From: Alloalcanivorax dieselolei B5
GTDB taxonomy: Bacteria > Pseudomonadota > Gammaproteobacteria > Pseudomonadales > Alcanivoracaceae
Length of the DNA stretch: 64,000 nucleotides
Direction: 5' to 3'
Assembly (NCBI RefSeq): GCF_000300005.1
Contig: NC_018691.1
Span: 1,612,001 to 1,676,000, forward strand
The translations under genes were made by a program, and so were the position numbers. Below the pieces are notes generated by a model that saw nothing but the letters and a program-made list of their open reading frames with translations, had not been told where the DNA came from and searched no databases. This document shows, piece after piece, positions 57,103 through 64,000 of the stretch (position 1 is its first letter; every line of letters begins with the position of its first letter).

Positions 57103-57807
57103 ATGGCACAAGCAAAGAAAGCCGCAGCGCGGAAGAAAACAGCGACCCGTAAAAAGGCCGCTACCGCCAGCAAAGCACCGGCGGTTCCGAAGTCCGTAAG
57201 CAACGCGGAAGCGAAAACCAAACTGCAGGAAAAAGCGGTCGGCCAGGCAGAGAGGAAAGTTGCCCAGGCACAGGCCAAACTGGATCGCCAGAAGAAAAAA
57301 GTGGATACGGAGAATGGCAAGCTGGCCAAGCTCCGCACTGATCTGGCCACCAAGCGCGACAAGGCGAAAGGAAAAGCCACTGCCGCCGCCAAGCGCGCCG
57401 TCGACACCGCTCGTGGCAAACTCAACACTCAACGTTTGAAACTGCAGGACCTGCGCGGTGAAGCGAAACTGATTCGCGCGGAAATCCAGGCCGGCAAAAA
57501 AGTGGTGACCCGCGAGAATAAAAAGCTGCGTACTGCTCAGCGCAATTTGACCAGCAAGCTGCGTGAATACCAACGCAAGCTGGCCAAGAAAGAGAAGGCC
57601 GAGCAGAAGAAAGCGGAGCAAAAAGCGAAGCGCGCGGCTCGCAAGAGCACCGCCAAGAAGTCCGCCGCGAAAAGAACCACCGCTGGTAAGAAGACCACGA
57701 CCCGGGCCAAAACCAAAAAGGCAGCGACCCGCAAGACCCCGGCGCGCAAGAAAGCCGCTCGTCGTGCTCCGGCGCGCAAGAAGGCCGCCACCGGCAGCGC
57801 AAGCTAA
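57103..57807 (+). CDS. Histone H1-like / AlgP-type basic protein
   Basis: 234 residues, extremely rich in Lys, Ala and Arg. The middle (about residues 35-165) is a long coiled coil, for example QAERKVAQAQAKLDRQKKKV. The C-terminal 70 residues are repeats of AARKxTAKK/ARKKAARRAP type, like the C-terminal tail of histone H1 and of Pseudomonas AlgP, which binds DNA. An AlgP-like role in gene regulation is suggested but unproven, and low complexity makes homology weak. A good ribosome site (ttaggagatcgatc) precedes the ATG. A gapped hairpin follows at 57822-57851. Confidence 0.78.
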   Translation: MAQAKKAAARKKTATRKKAATASKAPAVPKSVSNAEAKTKLQEKAVGQAERKVAQAQAKLDRQKKKVDTENGKLAKLRTDLATKRDKAKGKATAAAKRAVDTARGKLNTQRLKLQDLRGEAKLIRAEIQAGKKVVTRENKKLRTAQRNLTSKLREYQRKLAKKEKAEQKKAEQKAKRAARKSTAKKSAAKRTTAGKKTTTRAKTKKAATRKTPARKKAARRAPARKKAATGSAS

Positions 57808-57821
57808 GTCCCTTCGATAAC

Positions 57822-57851
57822 TCCGGCCCCGTCTCAATGACGGGGACCGGA
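57822..57851 (+). terminator. Hairpin after the histone-like gene
   Basis: Arms tccggccccgt and acggggaccgga pair with one bulge around a 7-base loop. It lacks a T-run, so it is at best a weak terminator. Confidence 0.5.
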
Positions 57852-58022
57852 ACTCCCTTCCGAGCCTGATCTCTCTTTCGTTCCGGAGCCGGCAGCCACC
57901 GGGGCCGGGGCGAGCGGACGGCAAACCGACCTGGAATCGCGTCAACACGCCCTTGGAGACAGAAGGGCTTCCCATGCCTTTTCGCACCATGCCTGTGCAA
58001 TAATTAGATCAAAGAAACGTGT

Positions 58023-58041
58023 TGATAATAATTCGCATTAG
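58023..58041 (+). promoter_or_regulatory. Fur-box-like sequence upstream of bfd
   Basis: tgataataattcgcattag resembles the Fur consensus GATAATGATAATCATTATC at about 14 of 19 positions. It sits about 40 bases before the bfd start, the expected place. bfd is iron-repressed in many bacteria. Confidence 0.58.
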
Positions 58042-58080
58042 AGTTAACCTGCTTTCCAGAGATTGAGGAGTAGGTGTGGC

Positions 58081-58317
58081 ATGTACGTTTGTCTCTGCAA
58101 CGGCATCACTGACGGTCATATACGGGAAGCGGCCATGAATGGCTGCGACAGCCTGCGTGATCTTCGTCGGGAACTTGGGGTTGGCAGTCAGTGTGCCAAA
58201 TGTGCCCGCCACGCCCGTCAGGTACTGCGTGATACCCGTAGCGCGGTAGCGGCGACCTCCGTCTCTGTTTCATCTGATCGGCCGGTTGCGGTGCAATATT
58301 GGCCGCAGCCGGCCTGA
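58081..58317 (+). CDS. bfd: Bacterioferritin-associated ferredoxin
   Basis: 78 residues. It carries a [2Fe-2S] cluster and delivers electrons to bacterioferritin for iron release. The four ligands are in MYVCLCNGITDGHI (CxC) and LGVGSQCAKCARHARQVLRD (CxxC). A gaggag lies about ten bases before the ATG. The C-terminal SSDRPVAVQYWPQ is a divergent tail. It is directly upstream of bfr (142-base gap) and preceded by a Fur-like site, as expected for low-iron induction. Confidence 0.9.
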   Translation: MYVCLCNGITDGHIREAAMNGCDSLRDLRRELGVGSQCAKCARHARQVLRDTRSAVAATSVSVSSDRPVAVQYWPQPA

Positions 58318-58341
58318 TCTCTTGAGAAAGGTCGGTAAAGA

Positions 58342-58358
58342 CTGATTCTCATTTGTAT
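58342..58358 (+). promoter_or_regulatory. Possible Fur-like site upstream of bfr
   Basis: ctgattctcatttgtat matches the second half of a typical Fur box and lies about 100 bases before bfr. Weaker than the bfd site. Confidence 0.35.
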
Positions 58359-58459
58359 AACTACTTGTATTCATTGGAATTTTTTCCGATACCCCTTGCC
58401 CGTGCCGGGCTATTGCTGAACAATATTGGCACCCCCAAATACCGGCACGGAGACCACCC

Positions 58460-58939
58460 ATGAAAGGCGACAAGAAGGTTATCGAGCACCTGAATCGGGC
58501 GCTGGGTAATGAGCTGATTGCGATTAACCAGTATTTCCTGCACGCCAAAATGTACAAGGATTGGGGACTTCACGCTCTGTATGAGAAGGAGTACCACGAG
58601 TCCATCGATGAGATGAAACACGCGGACTGGCTTATCGAGCGCATTTTGTTCCTGGAAGGGCTGCCGAACCTGCAGGACCTGGGCAAGTTGATGATTGGTG
58701 AAAACACCAAGGAAATGCTCGCCTGCGACCTCAAGCTGGAACACTTGGCCGTGCCGGACCTGCGTGAAGCCATGGCGTATTGTGAGTCAGTGCGGGATTA
58801 CGTCAGCCGGGATCTGTTCCGCCGCATCCTGGAAAGCGAGGAAGAGCATATTGACTGGCTGGAAACGCAGTTGGGGTTGATCGACAAAGTGGGTCTGGAA
58901 AACTACCTGCAGAAACAAATGGAAACTGCGGAAGACTGA
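58460..58939 (+). CDS. bfr: Bacterioferritin
   Basis: 159 residues. A 24-subunit iron store with heme at subunit interfaces. All ferroxidase ligands are in place: Glu18 ([10 protein letters not shown]), Glu51 and His54 ([10 protein letters not shown]), Glu94, Glu127 and His130 (ESEEEHIDW); the heme ligand Met52 is also present. The start [19 protein letters not shown] is standard. It works with bfd in iron release; both sit just before the tRNA-Arg gene. Confidence 0.97.
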   Translation: MKGDKKVIEHLNRALGNELIAINQYFLHAKMYKDWGLHALYEKEYHESIDEMKHADWLIERILFLEGLPNLQDLGKLMIGENTKEMLACDLKLEHLAVPDLREAMAYCESVRDYVSRDLFRRILESEEEHIDWLETQLGLIDKVGLENYLQKQMETAED

Positions 58940-59034
58940 TCGCGCAACTTTTAGCCGCTCTTCCCTTGACTCTCAAAAGGGCTTTGGGAATAATGCGCAG
59001 CCTCTCAGGGCGACACGCTCTGGAGACCATTAAA

Positions 59035-59111
59035 GCGCTGGTAGCTCAGTTGGATAGAGCATCTGGCTACGAACCAGAAGGTCGGGGGTTCGAATCCTCC
59101 CCAGCGCGCCA
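59035..59111 (+). tRNA. tRNA-Arg (anticodon ACG)
   Basis: 77 bases folding into a cloverleaf: acceptor gcgctgg/ccagcgc, D arm, anticodon arm tctgg/ccaga with loop ctacgaa (ACG), T arm ggggg/cctcc, discriminator G and encoded CCA. The 3' part is copied in degenerate form at about 59274-59293, and a 60-bp duplicated segment starts just downstream. Confidence 0.95.
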
Positions 59112-59123
59112 TACAAACAAAAG

Positions 59124-59148
59124 CGGCTCCCTTTAGGGAGCCGTTTTT
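59124..59148 (+). terminator. Terminator of tRNA-Arg
   Basis: Stem cggctccct/agggagccg with a 2-base loop, then five T. Confidence 0.88.
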
Positions 59149-59383
59149 GTTTGTATCGTACTGCGGGAGTTATTCAGCAGAACCCCCCGGTTCGACCAGC
59201 CCGGCTTGCCGGGCGCAGGGCGTCATCGCTTGCGATGACGGGGCGTAGCCCCGAGCCGCCGAAGGCGGTGAGCCCATCCTCCCCGCGCCATACCTTTCCG
59301 TTCACGCCGCGCCTGCTACCGTGTAGGGAGCCGTTTTTGTTTGTATCGTACTGCGGGAGTTATTCAGCAGAACCCCCCGGTTC
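59134..59383 (+). repeat. 60-bp direct repeat with period 190, next to tRNA-Arg
   Basis: 59134-59193 and 59324-59383 are identical. The duplicated unit includes a degenerate copy of the tRNA 3' end (atcctcccc then gcgccatac at 59276-59293, short by three bases). The second copy of the terminator has lost its left arm. It suggests a 190-bp tandem duplication of the tRNA 3' region followed by decay, or a relic attachment-site pair. The remaining 59384-59636 shows no gene. Confidence 0.72.
59199..59268 (+). repeat. Four back-to-back tight hairpins
   Basis: In 70 bases there are four adjacent stems with 2- or 3-base loops: gcccggc/gccgggc, cgtcatcgc/gcgatgacg, cggggc/gccccg and ccgcc/ggcgg. All lie between the two 60-bp repeats downstream of tRNA-Arg. 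No coding frame is apparent. Confidence 0.7.
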
Positions 59384-59636
59384 ATAGAACGCGCTTGAAT
59401 GTCGACAACTTCCCAATATCCACAACGAAGAACTTTTCTCCTGAACACCTCAAAGCCCCATTAACACGGTCTCTCCGACCGTGAGCCGAAAAAATCGTCC
59501 AATCCGCCATCTTGCCTGTTGTCGACAATGCCGCTACATTGCGCCGCACAAGAGTTGGCTTTCGCTGCCCAAAAGGCGGCTGAAATATGACGAGGCCGTC
59601 AAGGCCCGACGCTGAATCCTACAGGGGGAGCGCCTG

Positions 59637-59882
59637 ATGACCGCATTACTGTCCCAGGGTCTGGAGTTGATGCTGCTCGGTATGGGCGTGGTGATGACCT
59701 TCCTGCTGATTCTGGTGGGTGTGATGGTGACCATGGCCGCGCTGATTAACCGATTCGCGCCGGCTGCCACGGCGCCGCCCGCCGCTACGGACAACCCGGC
59801 TTGCTCCGCCGAACAACCGTCTCCGCAAGTTCTGGCCGCGATTCAGGCCGCCATTCGACAACATCGGGCTACCCGCCCCTGA
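59637..59882 (+). CDS. oadG: Oxaloacetate decarboxylase gamma subunit
   Basis: 81 residues, the small membrane subunit of the Na+-translocating oxaloacetate decarboxylase. One membrane helix ([20 protein letters not shown], about residues 9-28) is followed by an Ala/Pro-rich linker and the C-terminal segment [17 protein letters not shown]. It lacks the extra His-rich zinc tail of Klebsiella OadG. It starts after agggggagcgcctg and is the first gene of oadGAB. Confidence 0.87.
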   Translation: MTALLSQGLELMLLGMGVVMTFLLILVGVMVTMAALINRFAPAATAPPAATDNPACSAEQPSPQVLAAIQAAIRQHRATRP

Positions 59883-59899
59883 GCCGATCGGAACCTCCC

Positions 59900-61675
59900 A
59901 TGACCGCGACCCAACCCCTGCGCATTACGGATGTCGTCCTGCGCGACGCCCATCAGTCCCTGCTGGCCACGCGCCTGCGTCTGGATGACATGCTGCCGAT
60001 CGCCGAGAAGCTCGACCAGATCGGTTATTGGTCTCTGGAATCCTGGGGCGGGGCCACTTTCGATGCCTGCATTCGTTATCTCGGCGAAGATCCCTGGGAA
60101 CGCATCCGGGAACTGAAAAAGGCCATGCCGAACACGCCGCAGCAAATGTTGCTGCGCGGGCAAAATTTGCTCGGCTATCGCCATTACGGTGATGACGTGG
60201 TGGACGCCTTTGTCGAGCGCGCGGTGAAAAACGGCGTGGATGTGTTCCGTATCTTTGATGCCATGAACGATATGCGCAATATCGAGCGCGCGGTGGCGGC
60301 GGTGATCAAGCAGGGCGGGCACGCCCAGGGCACCATCGCTTACACGGTCAGCCCGGTGCACACCCTGGAAGTGTGGGTGGAGCAGGGCAAACGGATCGAA
60401 GCCATGGGCGCCGATTCGGTGGCGATCAAGGACATGGCCGGGCTGTTGACCCCCAATGTCGCTTATGAACTGGTGAAGCGTCTCAAGGCGGCCTTGTCGA
60501 TACCGGTACACATGCATTGTCACGCCACCACCGGACTGTCCACCGCCACCGCGTTGAAAGCGGCGGAAGCCGGCATCGACAACGTGGACACGGCGATTTC
60601 CTCCATGTCGATGACTTACGGGCACAGCCCCACCGAAACCGTGGTGGCGATGCTGCAGGGAACGGAACGGGACACCGGGCTGGATCTGAAGCGGCTGGAA
60701 GATATCGCCGCTTATTTTCGCCAGGTGCGGCTCAAGTACGCCCGCTTCGAAGGCAGCCTGCGTGGTGTCGACTCACGCATTCTGGTGGCGCAGGTGCCTG
60801 GTGGCATGCTCACCAATATGGAAAGCCAACTGCGTGAGCAGAACGCGGAGGACCGCTTCGATGAGGTGCTGGAAGAAATCCCCCGAGTGCGCAAGGACCT
60901 CGGCTACATTCCACTGGTAACGCCCACTTCGCAGATCGTTGGCACCCAGGCGGTGCTGAACGTGCTTGCCGGTGAGCGCTACAAGGCGTTGAGCAAGGAA
61001 ACCCGTGGCGTGCTGCGCGGCGAATACGGCCTGGCGCCGGCGGCGTTCAACGCCGAATTGCAGGCACGGGCACTGGAAGGCGACGAGCCGGTGACCTGCC
61101 GTCCGGCGGATCTGTTGGAGTCCGAATTGCCGCGGTTGCAACGGGAACTGGAACAGAAAGCGCAACAGCAGAATGTCACGCTGGCACAGGGCGAGCAGCG
61201 TCTGGACGATGTGCTTACCTATGCACTGTTTCCCCAGGTGGGCCTTAAATTCCTGGCCAATCGTGGCAATGCGGAGGCCTTCGAGCCCGCACCGGAAGCG
61301 GCCGGCGATGGCAAAGGCGAGGGGACCTATACCGTTACCGTGGACGGGCAGCGTTATGTGGTGTCGGTGGCCGATGGTGGCGACATCGAGGGCCTGCGTC
61401 CGCTGACGCGGGACAATGACGACAGCCAATCCTCGGCGCGCTCTACTGGCGCTACCGGCGGCGATCCGCTGAGCGCGCCGCTGGCTGGTAACATCTTCGA
61501 GGTGCTGGTCAAACCCGGACAAAAAATCGAACAGGGACAGAAAGTCCTGGTGCTGGAAGCGATGAAGATGGAGACCGATGTGTCCGCCCATCGCGCCGGC
61601 ACGGTGCGGGAGGTCTGCGTCAAAAGCGGTGACGCGGTGGTGGTGGGCGACGTCCTGCTGGTCATAGGAGACTGA
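59900..61675 (+). CDS. oadA: Oxaloacetate decarboxylase alpha subunit, biotin protein
   Basis: 591 residues from ATG 59900. N-terminal carboxyltransferase domain with [20 protein letters not shown] and the metal ligands in [20 protein letters not shown]. The C-terminal biotinyl domain has [14 protein letters not shown] with the biotinylated Lys. It transfers CO2 from oxaloacetate to biotin; OadB then releases CO2 while pumping Na+. An open frame upstream of 59900 is not coding. It follows oadG and precedes oadB by 3 bases. Confidence 0.96.
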   Translation: MTATQPLRITDVVLRDAHQSLLATRLRLDDMLPIAEKLDQIGYWSLESWGGATFDACIRYLGEDPWERIRELKKAMPNTPQQMLLRGQNLLGYRHYGDDVVDAFVERAVKNGVDVFRIFDAMNDMRNIERAVAAVIKQGGHAQGTIAYTVSPVHTLEVWVEQGKRIEAMGADSVAIKDMAGLLTPNVAYELVKRLKAALSIPVHMHCHATTGLSTATALKAAEAGIDNVDTAISSMSMTYGHSPTETVVAMLQGTERDTGLDLKRLEDIAAYFRQVRLKYARFEGSLRGVDSRILVAQVPGGMLTNMESQLREQNAEDRFDEVLEEIPRVRKDLGYIPLVTPTSQIVGTQAVLNVLAGERYKALSKETRGVLRGEYGLAPAAFNAELQARALEGDEPVTCRPADLLESELPRLQRELEQKAQQQNVTLAQGEQRLDDVLTYALFPQVGLKFLANRGNAEAFEPAPEAAGDGKGEGTYTVTVDGQRYVVSVADGGDIEGLRPLTRDNDDSQSSARSTGATGGDPLSAPLAGNIFEVLVKPGQKIEQGQKVLVLEAMKMETDVSAHRAGTVREVCVKSGDAVVVGDVLLVIGD

Positions 61676-61678
61676 TCC

Positions 61679-62977
61679 ATGGAAGCCCTGCTCAGTCTCT
61701 GGCACAGCACCGGCTTGTATCACCTGACCTGGGGGCAGGCGGTGATGATCGGCGTCGGTCTGGTGTTGTTGTATCTGGCCATCCGCAAGAATTTCGAGCC
61801 GCTGCTGCTGGTACCGATCGGTTTCGGCGGCATTCTCGCCAATATTCCGGTGGCCGGGTTGGCGGAGTCGGCGGTGAGCCAAGCGCTGCACTTCGGTGAC
61901 AGTGCCTTGCTGGCGCAGATGGCTTCCGCTCTTGGCGTCGACCCGGCGGCGGGCATGGACGCTCTGATGCGGGCCTATCACAACGCGGCGCCGGCGCTGC
62001 AGGCGCAACTGCACAACCTGGCCACCGATGCCAATTTCAGCGACGGTCTGCTGTATCTGATCTATACCGTCGGCCTCACCACCGGCGTGTTCCCGTTGCT
62101 GATCTTCATGGGCGTCGGCGCCATGACCGACTTCGGCCCGCTGCTGGCCAATCCGCGCACTTTGTTGCTCGGCGCCGCCGCCCAGTTCGGCATATTCGCC
62201 GCGCTGCTTGGTGCCTTGGCGCTGAACGCGGTGGGCATGGACTTCTCTCTCGCCGATGCCGCCAGTATCGGCATCATCGGTGGCGCCGACGGCCCCACCA
62301 GTATCTACGTCACCGCCCGCCTGGCGCCGGATCTGCTTGGCGCCATCGCCGTGGCCGCCTATTCCTATATGGCATTGGTGCCGCTGATCCAGCCGCCGGT
62401 GATCCGCCTGCTCACTACCCGCAAGGAGCGGGAAATCCGCATGGAGCAGTTGCGTCCGGTGGGGCGCCTGGAAAAAATTCTGTTCCCGGTGTTGCTACTG
62501 ATCCTGGTGGCCTTGTTGTTGCCGGACGCGGCGCCGCTGTTGGGCATGTTCTGCTTCGGCAACCTGATGCGCGAGGCCGGGGTGGTCAGCCGGCTGGTGG
62601 ACACCACCAGCAACGCCCTGATCAACACGGTGACCATCCTGCTGGGGCTGGCGGTGGGCGCCAAGCTCAGCGCCGAAAGCTTTCTGGTGCTGGAGACCCT
62701 GGGCATTTTGCTGCTGGGGTTGGCGGCTTTCGTGATCGGCACCGCCTCCGGTGTGCTGATGGCCCGTTTGATGAACGCCGTCGGTAAAGTGCCGGTGAAT
62801 CCGATCATCGGCGCCGCCGGGGTCTCCGCGGTACCCATGGCGGCGCGGGTGGCCAATCGGGTGGGGCTGGAATCCAATCCGCACAACCACCTGCTGATGC
62901 ACGCCATGGGGCCCAATGTGGCCGGCGTCATCGGTTCGGCGGTGGCCGCCGGTGTGCTGTTGAACATGGTGGGCTGA
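61679..62977 (+). CDS. oadB: Oxaloacetate decarboxylase beta subunit, sodium pump
   Basis: 432 residues, polytopic inner membrane. It decarboxylates carboxybiotin and exports Na+. Family blocks: [35 protein letters not shown], the Asp-containing [20 protein letters not shown], and [20 protein letters not shown]. Standard length for OadB. Such a sodium pump fits a marine organism, where Na+ gradients drive transport. Confidence 0.96.
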   Translation: MEALLSLWHSTGLYHLTWGQAVMIGVGLVLLYLAIRKNFEPLLLVPIGFGGILANIPVAGLAESAVSQALHFGDSALLAQMASALGVDPAAGMDALMRAYHNAAPALQAQLHNLATDANFSDGLLYLIYTVGLTTGVFPLLIFMGVGAMTDFGPLLANPRTLLLGAAAQFGIFAALLGALALNAVGMDFSLADAASIGIIGGADGPTSIYVTARLAPDLLGAIAVAAYSYMALVPLIQPPVIRLLTTRKEREIRMEQLRPVGRLEKILFPVLLLILVALLLPDAAPLLGMFCFGNLMREAGVVSRLVDTTSNALINTVTILLGLAVGAKLSAESFLVLETLGILLLGLAAFVIGTASGVLMARLMNAVGKVPVNPIIGAAGVSAVPMAARVANRVGLESNPHNHLLMHAMGPNVAGVIGSAVAAGVLLNMVG

Positions 62978-63021
62978 CATCGCTATCGGTATCCTGGGGC
63001 CCCCTATAACCACTCCGGGTG

Positions 63022-64000
63022 ATGATGAACTCCACGTGGCTTGATGCCCTGATGCTCCGTTTCCACCGCCTGCGCTACCTGTGGGCGGTGGGCAGCTTTC
63101 TGCTCGGCCTGAGCAGCTATTTCCTGGTGGAACGCAAACCCTGGCTGGCCACCGTGCTGACGGTGATTCTGGTGACCACCTGGCTGGCGCTGCTCACCGA
63201 GGGCCTGTGGTCGCGGTTTTTGCGCGGCCCGGCCATGCAGAAGCTGTCCCAGGGGGCGTTGAAACTGATGCTCCAGGGGGTGCACCAGGAAGCCTTCTTC
63301 TTCACACTGCCGTTCATCCTGCTGCAATGGTCCGGCGGCGCCGCCTATGTGCTGTTCACGGGCCTGGTGATGGTCAGCGCCCTGGTCAGTATTGTCGATC
63401 CGCTGTATTTCCGTCTGGCGGCGCAGCGGGCCCTGTACTTTGGTTACCACGCCTGGGCGCTGTTCGTGGCGTTGCTGGTGTTGTTACCGCTGACCGTCAA
63501 GGTGCCCACCAACCTGGCCCTGGATGGCGCCGCCATTCTCACCGCCCTGGTCGCGCTGCCCAGCTTCTGGCGCGTGGGTGGGCCCAGGCGGCTGTATCGC
63601 TGGGTGGTACTGGTGCTGCTTTCCCTGGCCATTGCCAGTGTGCCGCTGTGGGGCGCCCGGCTGGTGCCGCCGCTGACCCTGTCATTGGAACACCGGGCCA
63701 TGGCGCTGACGCTCAATCGAGAGCGGCGTGAGCCGCTGGTGACCGGTACCCGCTTCGAGGTCGCCGAGCTGAGTGGCGGGCTGTACGCGTATACCGCGAT
63801 CCGCGCTCCGTTGGGGCTGGGTCAGCCGGTCAGCCATTACTGGTACCACGATGGCCAACTGGTGGACCGGATCGGCCTGGCGCTCACCGGTGGCCGGCAG
63901 GAGGGCTACCGCACCTGGTCCCATAAACGGCATTTCCCGGAACATGCCGAAGGCCGCTGGCGGGTGGAAGTGCGAACCGGCCGTGGGCAGGTGATCGGTG
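63022..64000 (+). CDS. DUF5924/DUF2914 membrane protein (3' end outside window)
   Basis: The frame is open from ATG 63022 (or 63025) to the window end. It starts MMNSTWLDALMLRFHRLRYL and has about seven membrane helices over the first 220 residues (FFFTLPFILLQWSGGAAYVL, YHAWALFVALLVLLPLTVKV, RWVVLVLLSLAIASVPLWGA). A soluble part then begins with PVSHYWYHDGQLVDRIGLAL and HKRHFPEHAEGRWRVEVRTG, the pattern of DUF2914. The function of both domains is unknown. It lies 44 bases after oadB, possibly as a separate unit. Confidence 0.78.
   Translation, partial: MMNSTWLDALMLRFHRLRYLWAVGSFLLGLSSYFLVERKPWLATVLTVILVTTWLALLTEGLWSRFLRGPAMQKLSQGALKLMLQGVHQEAFFFTLPFILLQWSGGAAYVLFTGLVMVSALVSIVDPLYFRLAAQRALYFGYHAWALFVALLVLLPLTVKVPTNLALDGAAILTALVALPSFWRVGGPRRLYRWVVLVLLSLAIASVPLWGARLVPPLTLSLEHRAMALTLNRERREPLVTGTRFEVAELSGGLYAYTAIRAPLGLGQPVSHYWYHDGQLVDRIGLALTGGRQEGYRTWSHKRHFPEHAEGRWRVEVRTGRGQVIG

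Overview
The window is a high-GC gammaproteobacterial chromosome segment. The gene content and local orders fit the Oceanospirillales/Pseudomonadales border, most likely an Alcanivorax/Alloalcanivorax-type marine bacterium. This rests on the rpoE-mucABCD-lepA-lepB-rnc-era-recO run, the barA(gacS)/cysM/rlmD/relA/mazG block, fabA-fabB, fadBA, small acidic porins and an oadGAB operon. The taxon is an inference; there is no rRNA gene in the window to confirm it. Almost everything is conserved housekeeping DNA; the accessory DNA is concentrated in 3.6-8.7 kb and in the intergenic repeats.

Layout. 0-3.6 kb: the 3' part of an ABC-F ATPase (ybiT), a pirin, an SRPBCC protein and a small membrane protein. 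3.6-8.7 kb: a small defence/toxin-antitoxin island. It holds AbiE with two operator palindromes but a frameshifted toxin gene, a winged-helix nucleotidyltransferase plus HEPN pair with a 14-bp palindrome sitting on its promoter, a scrap of an SF1 helicase, an AT-rich orphan gene, and a zeta toxin followed by a 52-residue partner. 8.8-12.2 kb: fadBA. 12.5-19.2 kb: recJ, a small DUF7352-like gene bracketed by inverted heptamer arrays, prfB with its programmed frameshift, lysS, a TetR regulator and ung. 19.3-25.6 kb: an enoyl-CoA hydratase-family gene, a nitronate monooxygenase, ygfZ, sdhE-ygfX and nadB. 25.9-35.5 kb: the sigma-E envelope stress operon, then lepA-lepB-DUF4845-rnc-era-recO. 35.6-46.2 kb: pdxJ (on the opposite strand), barA, cysM, an exonuclease, rlmD, relA and mazG. 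46.4-48.7 kb: two porins. 48.9-50.7 kb: fabAB. 51.2-55.2 kb: ccmFGHI. 55.5-59.1 kb: adk, a histone H1-like gene, bfd-bfr with Fur-like sites, and tRNA-Arg(ACG). 59.6-64 kb: oadGAB and the start of a DUF5924/DUF2914 membrane protein.

The most unusual signal is not a gene. Four copies of a composite palindromic element (A-D) lie at 21.6, 35.5, 36.4 and 41.3 kb. Each has a REP-like stem-loop core and short inverted ends of one recurring sequence. At five junctions those ends supply the last residues and the stop codon of the neighbouring gene, always in the same reading frame (nmo, ygfZ, pdxJ, barA and the exonuclease). Two copies flank pdxJ, which is inverted relative to its usual co-directional place after recO. 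Simple REP pairs, a 271-bp MITE-like element, 7-bp and 8-bp tandem arrays, and a 60-bp duplication beside the tRNA add to a rich non-coding repeat landscape.
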